Positions 39,401 through 54,400 of a stretch of DNA of 64,000 nt are shown in pieces. How positions within the stretch are numbered: position 1 is the first letter of the stretch; every line of letters starts with the position of its first letter. This DNA is from Membranipora membranacea (taxonomy: Eukaryota > Bryozoa > Gymnolaemata > Cheilostomatida > Membraniporidae). Position numbers and translations under genes: made by a program. The notes under the pieces are model-generated. The model saw only the letters and a program-made list of their open reading frames with translations, made no database searches and was not told the origin of the DNA. The stretch is taken from the NCBI GenBank assembly GCA_914767715.1, contig OU612074.1, positions 6,587,501 to 6,651,500 of the forward strand, in the 5' to 3' direction.

Positions 39401-42400
39401 CATAAACCTTTGAAGTGGATACAGCTTTAGTGGTTGAGAAAAGTTGAGAAGAAATTTCTCTTCAAAAAGTTCCAATGTCTATTTCTTAAGATCCCACAGG
39501 GCTCTAAATTAGACTGAAAACCTCAAAATGATAGAAATATTGGAGGTACATCTAAAATTTAAAAATATACATAATATTTAAATTTATGAATAATAACATA
39601 ATTCACTCACGATTCGTTTGTCCAGTTCAAAGTCTTGTTTGACCGATCCTCCGACTGTGTTGACACCAGGTCTTAGTTTATTAGCACACTCCAGTACAGG
39701 CTCATACTCGAGTAGAGCGGCCTTGTCATGTAGAGGCTCTGTGGCTGTCAGCTTATCTGAGCGACCAATCTGTGATATAAAGAGAAACCTGGATCAACGT
39801 TAGCATATCCTAGAGGAGTAAAGTTTGCCATTTCGCACTTGCTTGTAATGGCGTACTTTGCAGCTGGCTTACATTCAAAAACCGATGCTAGCCAATATTT
39901 GGTCTGCCGAATACACTTAACCAAAACTCTAGCTAACAAAATCAACGGGTAAAAGAGGTCCCGTGCAGCCTGACGGAGTATATAATAATCATGAATTCTA
40001 CATGACATACCATATCCTGGAAGTTCTTGAAGCCGAGTTTGGCCATCATCTCTCTGATCTCTTCGGCTAACAGGAAGAAATAGTTGATCACATACTCAGG
40101 TTTACCTGCGAACTTCTTACGTAAAATCGGGTCCTGAATTATGAGAAAATATAGTTTACATATCATTACATAAAACATATCACATTGAGTTTGTTAAAAA
40201 GTCATATGGCCACAGCTGTAGCATTAGTTGGTTAAAAAATCTCGGTTAAAATCACGAGGGTTGTCTCAGTCTGGAGAGTGAAGATAAAGGTGCCTTGAGA
40301 GCGCAGCAACCATATCACTTAATATTATACACAAATAAAAAGTTGATGCTATAATGATTCAAAGGTACTATATCGATCAATAGTCTATCGCATCGGTAGT
40401 TTAGAGCATCAAATTGAATTATCGTAGCTATTACGTAGGCTGAAAGATTTTTAGTATCTTTTTACCCAGAGCACCCCATGAAGCACTTTTTTATAATATG
40501 GTAATATCAGATCTAATAATAAACTAAACTAAAGCTATTAGTAGCTCCCATTTGAGCTGGGAGCACACTCATTTGAGCTTCTGGATTTCACTGATTTTAA
40601 CTTGTATATATTTGCAAGATAAAAGGATAAAACTTAATTCTGTAAAATCGTAGACGACAATTGTACCTGAGTAGCGACGCCGACAGGGCAGGTGTTGAGG
40701 TGACACTTTCTCATCATAGTACAGCCCAGAGTTATAAGTGGAGCAGTGGAAAATCCAAACTCATCAGCTCCGAGTAAGGCTGCTATTACCACGTCACGCC
40801 CATTCCTCAACTGTCCATCAGCCTGTGTGATAATACGTCAAGTAAAGGATAAATGTGATAAATATAGAAATGTCCTAGAGAAGATTTTCAACTATTCACA
40901 GGAGGATAGGATAAGTTCGCCATTGCATTCAGAGGTGAATCAGTGAAACTTAGACCAGTTTGCATTCACTCTACCTCATTGCATAGAATAAACGCCAACA
41001 TTAGCTAGTGAACATTTTGTTCTGACTGACATTTAGTTACCTTAAAAATGGCTTATATTAACTCTAGCTATTAAAAATAGATCTGAATGAAAGCTTATTT
41101 GGTCACGGCAAGAGATGAGATTGATAAGGAGGTTCGCCACCTCTCTTTTTCATTTTTGATTCTACAGATTCTGCAGAGGATTAATTGGTAGTTAAAATAA
41201 AATCTTCTCTTGTGTTATATCTATATCAATTACATACAGAAAAACTAATTTGTGCATATATATATTTTTGTTTTGTTTTTTCCGTTTGCTTATATGGAAA
41301 CCTCAATAAAAACACATAATAATTATAATATTCACCTGTAAGACGACTCTTGACCTGAGATCGTTCATGACGAGTACTTGGTGAGTCTCAGCGATCCCGA
41401 GCTCCCAGGGTAGACCGGCGTGTTTTATACCGGTCCAGCTGCTCGCTCCGGTACCTCCATCGTGTCCTGAGATGGTAATATGCTCTGCTTTACCCTACAA
41501 CCATACAGTATATTACAATCAGTGCCATAGAAGAGTGAAATATTTAAGCAATGTGATGCTATGATACATTTCCTTGCCTCAAATTCCATCTTGGATGCCT
41601 ACTATTATAATTTCCTTCGGACAAAAACAACAATTAACCAAAGGATAGGAGGCTTGGTTTGATATGTAGAAAAGCTTGTCACACACACTGATACCAATAC
41701 GCAACCAAAAACTACTAGCCACTGATGTTTAATCAATCACAAGAATCCATTCAAGGAATATTCTTTTTTATGCTTGCTCCGACGCTTATGACTTGTGTAG
41801 ATTTGCTATGAAATATTAGCGATAACTTACCTTAGCTACTCCAGCAGCGACTACACCAACTCCTACCTCCGATACAAGCTTCACACTGATACGAGCTCGA
41901 GGATTGGCTGACTTCAGATCGTATATGAGCTACAGTTGAGCAGAGTAAGGGTATAAACGGTCAAGCAGTGTAGGGTATATACAGTAAACATTAGTAGGGG
42001 ATATACAGTACAAACAGACTACAGATATTCAAAAAGGTTGAAGTGAGCTGTGCATGGCTGAAGAGTTACCACTGTCAATTATACAGTAATGATTAAAATA
42101 TGAAGAGCCTACATTATCAATTCACTGCAGGACCAAATCATCTCAGATATTGGTACTTAAATCAAAGCTTCACTTCAACAAGGATATATATGTAGATTGA
42201 TAATCTACCTGTGACAGATCCTCAATACTGTAGATGTCATGGTGGGGTGGGGGACTGATAAGCCCGACTCCTGGTACAGAATGTCTGGTATCAGCTATGT
42301 CTTTAGTTACTTTATATCCTGGTAGCTCTCCTCCTTCTCCAGGCTTAGCTCCTTGAGCCATTTTAATCTGTAGGTCATCGCTGTGAGCCAGATATGAGCT

Positions 42401-45400
42401 GGTTACTCCGAACCGACCAGACGCCACCTGACAGAATATAACAACAATATGGGTCAAAGGTCAGTAAGGTTAAGGATCAACGTGTTGGCTCTGATTGGTA
42501 GATTGATTGATTTCACTCCACCCAGCCAATCAGAGCCAACGCATTGGCAAAGGTTAAGGGCCGCTGGATTAAGGATTAGCTGAGCACTTTTCTTGCCGTA
42601 TGTAAAGGCAAGGAGTTAAAGTTGTCTTTAACTCCTTGGTAAAGGTAACTCAGGATACTTTGACTAAGATTGCAGAGGAGAACAGCCTCTAAATATAAGT
42701 GGCATAGGATGTTCTTTCGTAGGCAGCCGTAGTTAAAAAAAGAAATGGTCACTAAAGTGACTTGTGCACCTATCAACTAAAACCTCAACGTTTCATAACC
42801 AAGCAAGGTTATGGTCATAAGCGCAAAGTTGATTGAATGGTGCTGCAATTACAAACCTGCTAACAAAAACGCCATAAAAGGAACATACTACTCCCTACCA
42901 GTGTTGGACTAGTGCTAGCTTTATTGTACTAGCTCCCTACTACTGCACATACCAGGGCCCTGGATACACCATGGAGAGACATTCATTGTTACCTGGTAAC
43001 ACTCACCTGTTTAATAGCTGATCTTAGTCCTCCATTCACTCTATCATCATCCAGGTATCTAGCCTCAGTCTCTCCACCTTCTCCGGAGTTTGACTTACCC
43101 CCCATCTTATTCATGGCCTGAGCTAGTGTAGTATGGGTCTCATAACTCAAACTACCAAAACTCATCGCACCTGTATTAAAATGAGCAGGTATGAGAACTA
43201 TTCCAATATACGGCCACCGATAGGAAAGACGGTTTCATAAGTTTCCAAACTTGGCTGTTTCGCTATCATTATTCATTAAATTTTGTGATGATTGATTATG
43301 ATTTATTCCATAGAATCTTGAAAATGTAATTTCCCGATTAACTTAAGCAATTCCTGACTAGCTTACTTATTAAAATCGGTGAATGTTCCCAGCCAGTATG
43401 GTACTTCATAAAAACAGCATAAGCGAATTAATTTCAAGCAGATTGCTGCCAATCAAGTTTAGTGTTACAATTGCTGCCAACGACTGAGGGCTCAGTTACT
43501 TTGCGCTCGCTTACTGTGTGCTTATTTAATGTGAGCTCATTTACAGACCTGTGGCGAATCTTTTGACGATACTGGCAGCATCCTCTACTTGGTCCAGTTC
43601 TACAGGCTCTTTAGAAAACACAAACTCCAGCTGACCCCTGAAAGCAAAATAAATAGTATGTGCAATATTCAGTACCTTTCAAATAACACGATGACACATA
43701 CATACAAGTACATAACTACTTGAGAGGTAAACCTCCTAAAAGAAGATGTTAATAAGTAATGCTTAGATCTCTCTTCCGACACCTCTGCTGTTATAATCTT
43801 GTATTGTCTCAATTAGGGCATGACTCCAGGCTTAGCTAGAAAGACTTGGTGTTTCGGATAACCTGTCACGGTGATAACTCAACATAAATCTCTCTGGGAA
43901 TCATGGTATACTGCGATAAGGTTTTCTCGCTGCAGCCAGTATTCGAGTTGCTTGTTGCAATACTTGTTTGTGTAAAGACAACATCTCCATCAAAATATGC
44001 CTGGGATAACCAGCTGATAACTAGCAGAATAAGACCTAGGATAAATATCAGAACACAGGCATGGTTCAATCAAAACAGTGATACCAACATGATACCCAAC
44101 AGCTGCCACTTCCCACCACAGCACTTAACCTGCACAACAAAACACAACCAGTCCCATTTGACTAGGTTATTCAGCATGGAGGAGGAGAAGCAGAGAAAAG
44201 CACCTCCCTGTGAGCACCCGGGACTGAGTGTTGGAGTGTCAGTGAGCCTCACACTCGTAGTTATTCTGGTTGCCGTTGTAGGATATGGAGGGTATTATAC
44301 AGTGGATAGATTCGGCAGGATGTCAGAGCAGTATGACAAGATGGCTCATGACTATGAGATTGTGAAAAGTAGACTTGAACATCTGGAACAGGTGACCTTT
44401 GCATGTCTTGTGTTGAACATAAACAGTAGGGCAGCCAACAAATGATCTGCTTTCAGTCTCTCAGTTTCTCCATTCACCATTTGTTCAATGACAAATTTTA
44501 GTGGTCCAAATTTTAATCCAATTAAAATTATGCACAAAGAAAGGTATGAAACGAAAGCATGTGACTTAAGATGGGAACTTTACGTAGTGGATATTTTCAG
44601 CAAATTTTTTACTGAGTAGGCTGAAACTGTAGATGGACCTTGCGTTAACTGCAATAGATAACCAATCATCCTGAGAGTGACCTAGCAGAGTATACAGAAC
44701 ATATGGATCCTAAACCCATAATCATTTCATGTTACAGGTTTGTGAAAACACCGAGGATAAACATGGAGAGAAACGTGAAGTGTTATCATCATCCAAAGTT
44801 GATATACCATCGCTTCTGAGAGGGCCTCCAGGGCCAACCGGACCAGCTGGGTCAAGGGTGAGTTATAACTCTTTCACAGGGACAAATCGCTTGGTAGAAT
44901 GCAAACTTCCTAAATGATGATTTCTTAAACTGAGTTAATTGGCCTTTTGTGTTGACTATTCCTATATAAAACAATACAAAGTTGAAACTTCATTGAGCTT
45001 ATATCAACATTCTAAAACATGGGACGTCTTCCGAAAAGCATTAAAATTAAGGACAGTTGCATTGGAGGGCAGCGAAATACTAAAATACGGAGCATCTTCC
45101 CAAGGCCAAGTGACTGAGACTTTAGAGTATCTTTGTAGAATCTCAAGACCTATGAGCCGCTATCAAATATGTCATTGAGAATTTAATTTTTACCTTTTTA
45201 TTGCATAAAATAAAAGGGTCTCAGTAATTATTCTTGCTCAGTTAGATGCTAATTCGTTCTAGGGTATTGATGGGCGCGATGGCAGGCCAGGTAGAGATGG
45301 GCTACCCGGCAAGGATGGAACAGACTTTGCATCTCTGTCACTAATGGAAAGTTTGCTCAATCGCACAATTCAGAAAGGTGATAATATTCCCTTGGACATC

Positions 45401-48400
45401 ATGTTTTAACTAATAATTCATTTGACTTGAGGAGTGGCCAACCTCTCAAATACTTTCAAATATGAGACACTCGTTCTTATTTTGTTGTTGAGGGATGGTT
45501 ATGGGATTTTACTGCCAACCACCTTTTCAGGTGGCTTGAGAATTCAAAACTGCCACCATGTGAAATAATCAAATGATCTAACCATATTCAACTCTCTGTA
45601 ATCTTCTACTGTCCAAACAATCCCTGGACAGGATCATTTTCAGCATGATTGGGTATCATGTTGAAACCTCATTTTGTTGAAAATCACCCCCAGTAGTGTA
45701 ATATTTTCCCTTGAATGTTGTGATAAATAATCAACAGTTTTTGTTATTGACAGAATGGACACAGCTTTCAGGTAGGCTACCTACATACAGCGGAGCTGTC
45801 TACACCCTATGGGGAAGAAAGAAATGTTCAAAAGAATCCAAACTGATCTACACTGGTGCAATGGCTGGCCCTGACACCCGATCTTCTGGTGGGGCTTCGA
45901 ACCATCAGTGTCTGCCCTCGGATCCGCAATACCACTCATCGACCAACCCTGCTAAGGCCTACCACTCATCTTTGAGACCTACACAATACTACACTAAATT
46001 CATGCCAGATCTCTTACATCTTCTTCGGCATTATGTCCCATGTGCTGTCTGTGAAACCATGCAAAGAGTTTCTACGATAATGATCCCTGCCATGACTCAG
46101 TGTCCAACCAGCGAGTGGGTTCTAGAATACAACGGCTACCTCATGTCTGAGATTGAACACACTAACAACAAACCAGATAATTTTGATCAAACTCGCAACA
46201 GAGCCTCCGTCGACTATATTTGTCTCGATCGAAACGCTGAGTCTTTAACCTCCAACGAAAGACCGCAGGAAGTGATTCATGGAGGGGCAGTCATCAATCC
46301 AGTGGATGCGGACTGTTCTGGAGTAGGAGGATTGACTAATTGTCCACCATACCATGGAAACAATCTGGCATTAGCATGTGTAGTCTGCTCAAAGTAACTG
46401 CGCTTGTCAATTTTGAGGTTCAACTCTTTGACTTAATTAAGTGCATGACTGAATCAACTTTTTCCCTTATATGTAGCATAACCATTTGTAACCAGTGGTG
46501 TAACAATTTGAGACAAAGATGAATATAACCTTTAACTTTTTTGACTAAATTGAGGTTAAACTTTGTGTCTTCAAATGTGTACTTTTGTTTTGATCAATTT
46601 TTTAATTTTCATCGCTGTTTTATTTTTCATTGCAATTTTCATTTTCATTGTGAAAGCGCTTTGAGCTGCCTATATTTTGACTGTTATCTGATTACAATAT
46701 ATAAGATTAGCCTGGAAATACCAGGGTGTTAAGATAATAAAATATCAAATTTAGAAGGATGTAATATGGGACACTCTTCAAATGCCATATTGGAACTGCA
46801 TGTATTGTGCAATGAGGACATTCTTCCAATAAGAAGTCAATAGCTCAATTGTATCAGAGATAAGACGACCAGACATCTGTCCTTCCCCATCAGATACAAA
46901 TACAGTCAAACCCGACTAGGTTCGCAGAATGGAGGATGAGAAGAGTAAAGTACCTCCCTGTGAGCACCTGAGACTGAGTGTCGGCGTGTCAGTGAGCCTC
47001 ACACTCGTAGTCATACTAGTTGCTGTCACAGGATATGGTGGTTATTATACAATGGATAGATTTGACAGGATAGAACATGAGTATGAGATGGTGAAAAGTG
47101 AACTTAAACAACTGAAACAGGTTATCTATGCTACATATTTTTCAATGTTTGCTTATCTTGTATTACATATGAATGCAAAGGGCAGCCTCCTAACTGACTA
47201 AAGGACAACTCCTTTGTCTACGGAGCTGCATTCGGCATGGAATGAGAGTCAAAACTCTAAATATTGTCATAATTTTGTACATATCGTGAGACACATGTTG
47301 TGGAGCCTGTAGCGTTCCATTGCCTCAATAGATCTGTGACAATTGCACTCTGAATGCAATCACCATGACAGCACTCTAGCTATCATTTTTGACAACGGCA
47401 CTTCATCCTTTTTCTGTTTCAGGTTTGCAAGTTAGTTGGGAAATATCATGTGGATAAACGAGAATTATTATTATCATCTAATTTGGATGTTTCGTTTCTT
47501 CAGAGAAGTCCTACGGAGCCCAAGGGACCAGCAGGGATAAGGGTGAGTTGATGCAGGCAAATGATAAATGATAAAAATGATAAAAATTCTTATTGGGAAA
47601 TAAAAGTCAGGCCGGGCGTCAGGGACGATGTAGGGAAAATAGTTGTGAATCGGATTGACTGATCAGAGGTAAAATAGTGTTGAGTGCATATTGATAACTA
47701 GGTTGTTTATTGAAATGACTGGCTTTGATTAATCGCATCCATCTAAAAAACATCGATGGAAGGGCCTCAACTGAATATATTTGTATTGATAGGATTGTGG
47801 ACTCCTTGACCTCAAAGTCAAGACCACACAAAGTTCAACTCGTCGGAGCAGGGGGACCACCCGTACACGGAGAATCAGCAGGAGGGTCGACTAGATCACT
47901 TTGCCATCGAACAATCTGACATTAGCATGGAACAATCTGGCATCAACATACAAATCTGCTTAATATAGTCCTGTTCAACAACTTTAATTTTTAAAATGAA
48001 TTTTTTTTACTTCAATAACAATAATACATGACTGAAGACAAAATTGAAACTGAAGCATTTCAAACATAACATTGACATAGCGTGTACTGACCTGAGTGTA
48101 CATTTTCTTGTGCTTTCCTCTGTATATTTACTGAATTTACTGAAAGCGTCTCGGCTGTTGCGCTTACTGGCATCCTGTGAAGAATAAGATACCTCATAAA
48201 TTAACACAGATAATGCTATACTAGAGTATTAAGTTCTGCTTTTGAGAAACTGGCTTTACTAATGGGACTTGCCCTGTGACCATATCAGTTTAATCATGGA
48301 ATGGATTTAGTGAGAATAGGGACAGTCTTCTACAATCTGCTCAATGACCTTCAAGAATTCTGTTTAACGAGATGTTAGCTTTATAGTCCCGTGATATCTT

Positions 48401-51400
48401 TGTCTTGTGTCCCAATTATTTTACTGAACATTTGAATTAAGTAGTTCTTTGTCCGTGGTAGTAACAAATTCCTTTGTAGAAAAATAACTCAGGGCAAACT
48501 GAGATCCTCATAACAAAGGTCTAGACAGATGGGAACACTAGGAAGATATGCGCTGAATGGTGTTCAAAAAGCTTAATTAATGTTCTAGTATCCTACCTGA
48601 AGATCGGCAATAGCCATGGGGTCGTTAATGTGACTCTCCCCGCCGCTCCTCCAGTGAAAGTATCCAGGATTATTGGCTATGTAGTAATCGCCTCCACTTG
48701 ATTCATACGCCATACTGTGTCTCACAAACGCCTAAAGTGTTAAATATTGTTAAGTGACTCTTACATTACAATAATAATCTCTCAAGCTCAATCCATCGGA
48801 ATTTTTTCAAACTCTAACCAGTTGAGGTCCTCCTAGATCTCACTCAAAATCTGCAATAATAGATATGCTTGTTATAAGTGTAACTGGTGTTCATTGTAAC
48901 ATTATTAAGAAACCTTCGGATAATCAAAACTAACCTCGTAAGCAAGCACTTCAAACGTGGTACCGCCGAGCCGGGAGGCTGTTCCAATAAAACATGTATC
49001 CACAACTTCCTGTCCAAGTCCTACAGCTTCAAATATCTGCGCTCCCTGTCAACATAATCAAGAGCATAAAATATTGAACTGCTATAAAAACAAAAGATTC
49101 TTCTGTCGAGAGAAAATATGAAAACATAACAAGGCTGCACAAAGTAACGCATTCAGAATAATTGTTTTTTTATTATGTATAGGAGTAAATCTCCTAATCA
49201 TCAAAATTTGCCCAGCTCTACATTATTCATGCCATTCTGCATGCCCAAAAAAAATGCTGTATATAAATCCAAATCACACTGCACAAAAACAGTCACCAAT
49301 TGAATTACAACTCAGTGTTCCCCTCTAAACATAATACAGATCACAGTCTCTACAGTTGATTGATCTTCTTCAATAATGAAATATAAGACAATGAACTCAT
49401 ACCTTATAACTCTGTAGTGTAGAGATACCCATCTTAGCCATAACCTTACTAATACCGCGAGCACAGGCCGCCATGTAGTTCTCAAATATCTGTTCCTCCG
49501 ACATGGGCTTCTCAAGCAGTCCTAGACTGATTACCAGGCCAATCGACTCATACACTAGATAGGGACATATGGCATCAGCCCCGTATCCTAGCAGTACACA
49601 TAGCTGGTGAACTTCTCTGAAATGAAGAAGGAAGAGTTATGTTTCAAAGCTTACGTCGGATAATGTCTCTGTAACTATCCGAAACTTGAAATAATTCTAC
49701 AGGAGTAATAGGTAGTTCAATTGGTTATAGTGTCTGCCTTCAAACTGGCAAGTATTGGAGGTTCTGGGATCGAATCCCGCTGCAGTCCACTGACTACTGT
49801 GCCCCCAGGTGTGCTCCGGCCTGCCAACAAACTAAGAGCAACTACACACCAAATATGGCATAAAATTTTAACCATTATTTCTCATTATTTGGACGGAGAC
49901 TGTAAGTCTGTAAATTTTAACCGATTTTTTACCAACAGTCAAGTCAAAAAAGCCTCGAAGAAAACAGCAATAAATCAATCAGGCAACGAATGAATGAAGT
50001 GCTTACCTGGCCTCACCAGTCTCCACTATAACAGCAGTACTCATCCTCAGCTTCTTATTGATCAGGTGATGATGTACAGCTCCCATAGTTATAGCAGCGC
50101 TGGAAAACAAAAACAAACAATCACATCACATCAGAACAAAACAACAAAATCAACAATCACATCAGAACAAAACAACAACATCAACAATCACATCACATCA
50201 GAACAAAACAACAACATCAACAATCACATCAGAACAAAACAACAACATCAACAATCACATCAGAATAAAAGAAAACTACCACAATGATAATACCAACAAC
50301 TACATATTGAGTAATATTCTTTATTTCAATCGGTTGAGAAAATCATATTTACAGGGTGCTCTATATTCATGGAAGGAAATGAATACAAATTGGAGTAGTA
50401 GGTCTTATTGCTTATCTCTTTGACTGTGGAGGCAAGGGCAGCCACTGAGTGCCTGTTGTCAAGTTAAGTTTGTGCCAAAAGTTTCATCCAAAAGGCGAAA
50501 TTCATTCATCGTCATCGGAAGACCTATTGTTATAAAATGCAACGGTCTGAAGAGCCTTAATAAGTGATCAGGATAAAAATACCGTGTATCGGTTGGACCT
50601 GATCTTCTAAGAACTAGATGCTGAATTGCATCATGGGACCTTTTAGGGTTTCATGACACCTACTGGTCTCTTTTCTCCTCTAATCCCTCACCTTATAGGG
50701 AGTCTATCTATAGACACATTTCTATCACTGAGTACTATGAATGTATATCCTTTCTGTACTGATTTCTCCGCCTCCTGACAGATAAGTTGAAGTCTAGCTG
50801 TCAGTCCAGAGACACCTGCTGTACGAGGGAATGTCGTGTCTATCACCTGTCAACATACCGATAAATGTCATGGATCCAACAGCTGACATACGTTACCTCT
50901 CGTGATTTAACAGATTCAAAACTTGAAACTAATCAGTACTAACAGTCTTCAGATATACACACATACACCAAAAATAACACTGCCTGGAATAGGAAACCCC
51001 AATGTGACGATGTCACTAGGGCTGATATATCTATGTCTTCAATGATAGCTTGTATAATGAATCTAAAAAATCGATGGTTGAATGGCCCATTAATTAGTAG
51101 TATAACCAAAGCTTACCTTGGCCTTCCAGCCTTTGTATTGTGTATTAGTGATAACCTCCATATCACTCAGCGATAGAACAGGCTGATCTAAGAACAGTCT
51201 GCTGGCCCACTCCTCCGACGGCTCAAGTATATTACCAGCTGGGCCGATAGGACACGCCTGTTTGGGAGAAAGTTTGAATATATATGTCAGATAATTAGAA
51301 GTAGATATAACATCAGATTTACTATCATTACTATCATTACTTATCTTTCCATCAGATCCTCATATTCGTCAAACAGAAAACATATGGATCATTATCACAA

Positions 51401-54400
51401 CGTGTCAGGCCCTATGTGTTTTGTCTATTTTTGAGTTTAATCTCAGCCATGTAGTCCTCATAATGATCAAGTTTTGTTTTTAAGGGCAATTAGTTATTGA
51501 CAAAAATAAAACCAATGTTGGTTAAAAAAAAGAAAAAAACGATAGCAATATAAAACTCAGGCCAAGAAAAATAGGATCTTCAAGTTTCAATGATTGGCAG
51601 CTATAAAGCACCATCCACCATTCAACATCTGACAAATAATCCCACTCACCAGGGACATGACGATCTTCTCTCTGAATGGATCTATAGGAGGGTTTGTGAC
51701 CTGAGCAAACAGCTGTTTAAAGTAGTCATAGATCAGTGGTGTAAACCTGGAGAGACAGGCTAGGGGGGAATCATTACCCATCGAGCCAAGAGCTTCCTTC
51801 CTGCAAATATCAATAATAGAATAAAGCTTGAACTGGTGGCCGCTATTCTGGGTTGGGGCTTCAAACAATTGTGCTTTGGGATCTTAATGCAATCTCTCAA
51901 TCAAATGAATAGAAATTACAAAAAAATTATCCAAGCAGTTCAGATCAGGACCACAGCACAGGAACTTGAGAGTATTTTAGCGTCACTTGTCTTCAACATT
52001 AAGTTCCCTGCCCACTTCATGTCAAAGTTGTTAGAGCAGTCAGTAGTTCGGGTTAACACAGCACTGATTAGTGACAATTGTTTTCAGTAATTCAAAGACA
52101 TATTTCTTGAGCCAAATGTTCACTTTGCAGTCAAATGTTGGCCATATGTATGTCTAAAGGCTGACATATAACAGGAACTTACTTAGAGGTGATCATAGGC
52201 GCTATAAGCATGTTTATAGTCTCTACCGTCCAGCCAAATACGGGTAGTCTCCTATCCCACTCCATAATACCAGTAACCTTAGTATCCACAGGCATCACTT
52301 TGTTAGGGTTCTCCCTCGCGCCCCCGACAATGACCGGGTTGTGGTGTGCATACAGATCTTCTAGAGTAATCTGTAACAATAACAATTACAGCTCATACAC
52401 TATGATTATAATCTGGATTCACTTAAATCAATACTGTGAACTCGCAATAAAAAAATCAAGGTGAAGTCAGTTTTATCAAATTTTGGTCATAAAAGACGAG
52501 AAAGTACCATGAAATGGATATATGTTTACAATGGCACATATTGTGATATTTCCAATACAGAAATAAACTTCAATTAAGCTTTCTAACATTGAATCTTAAC
52601 CATACTAGGATAAGCAAACTAGAGTCGACGTAAACCACAATCTGATACCTAATAAGGTAACTTACCTGGTTTTGTATCCATTTCTGTACAGGCCTCTGAG
52701 CTACTATCTCTTTCTTCAGTTCCATGTCTGTCTTGAATAGTCCGAGCTCGGTGTCGACTAGTAACATTCTACCAGGCTTCAGTCGCCCCTGAGTAACAAA
52801 GCATAAAACGCCCATGAATAGATGGTATGTTGAGACCAAAAGAATTGACAAAATTCAAATACGTGTAGGTTTAAGGTTTGACAAATGTTTTGGAGTTGTT
52901 GCCTCATTGATGGTACATGTCAATGGGAGGACAACTCTGGTTTGATAGGGATCTGTAAGCAAGGAGTTTGGTCCCAAATTCCCTGGTGTAAGAGCGCCAA
53001 GCGGTTATATAATCTCAGCTGCCTACTGAACACATGAGCTCAAATAAGATTATTTGATATTCAAAAGCCACTTATTTGGGTGTTTCACTGAAGTTGGCTT
53101 AGACTGAGCAAGGAGTTGGCTTTAACTCCTTGGACTGAGGCACCAGAATAAGATTCTATATAACCTCTTTTTTTGGATGGGCGAGTACTATGTTAACATA
53201 CCTTTTGTACAATCTGTTCAGGAGGAATTGTAGCAATGCCAACTTCACTGGCCATGTACAGATAGTTCTGGGCCGTCAAGTAATACCGACTTGGTCTGAG
53301 GCCGTTACGGTCAAGTACAGCACCAACATATCGCCCATCGGAGAACGCAAGCAGTGCGGGTCCATCCCAGGGCTCCATAGCGAAGGAATTATAGCGATAG
53401 AAGGCCTTCTTATCTAGAGGCATAGTAGAGTCATTCTGCCAGGCTTCAGGCACCATAGTCAACATTGCCTGGAAAAATAAGAATGATCAGTAGTAAACAC
53501 ATACCAGTAGAAACTCCAATTATTATTGACCAGGAAGACAAAAGCAGTAAATTTTTACAAACGACACTTACAATCTTCCATTCTTTACACAAATCAACAA
53601 GGGTAAGGAAATGCAGTTGTATGAAAGGAAAAAGAGTTTATACAAGGGTTAATATTTCTCTTGACTGTCTTTTCTGTGTTGGTTGGTCAAACGAAAAAAA
53701 ATGTGGCCACACTTGACAAGGCCAGGTTGATACAGTATTGATCAGTAAATACAAACTCATCCTCCCAATCGGTACCGTTTTACTCGGAAGGAACAATAAT
53801 TAAGAAAGTTCAGTTGAGCATCCTGGGTGACAGTAGATCATTGATAATTCTACCACAGATTCAGAGTTTGTCAGTACAGAAAGGAATTAAATCATTATGA
53901 TATTGGATGGCCCTAGGATCCACACTCCAGAGAAATGATCTTACCTCGGGTAGAGACCTGCCCCCGGCGTGTATGAGGAACTCGGCTACATTATCCAGAC
54001 TGCCGGAGTCACTCATACCCTTCTCCACTACAGGATATAGATCGGAGAGACTCTCCCCGTATACAGACGATCTCATCACTCCCTCACGAGCCTTCATAAG
54101 ATTAACATTACCTCGTAAGGTGTTAATCTCTCCATTGTGACACAAATATCTACAAATATGATGTATCGTATGTTTATTATATAATATATCATATCTATAT
54201 TAAATTTCTTGATATAATGCTTCAATAGCACCTTCAATGCTTCATTCCATAAAAAAAACATGTTATTTAGATTACCACTACTTCAGTTACTAACTCTAAT
54301 TAACAAAACACAATGGAGGGCAGAAAACTGTATTGTGAAGGAACAACATGCAAAATCCCCCAACTATATCAGATAGTGGTGTGTGTATAAATTTGTTTAC

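Noticed and set aside
50117-50275. CRISPR-like array
   Set aside because: Units are directly abutting with no unique spacers, in a eukaryotic intron; an ordinary tandem repeat.
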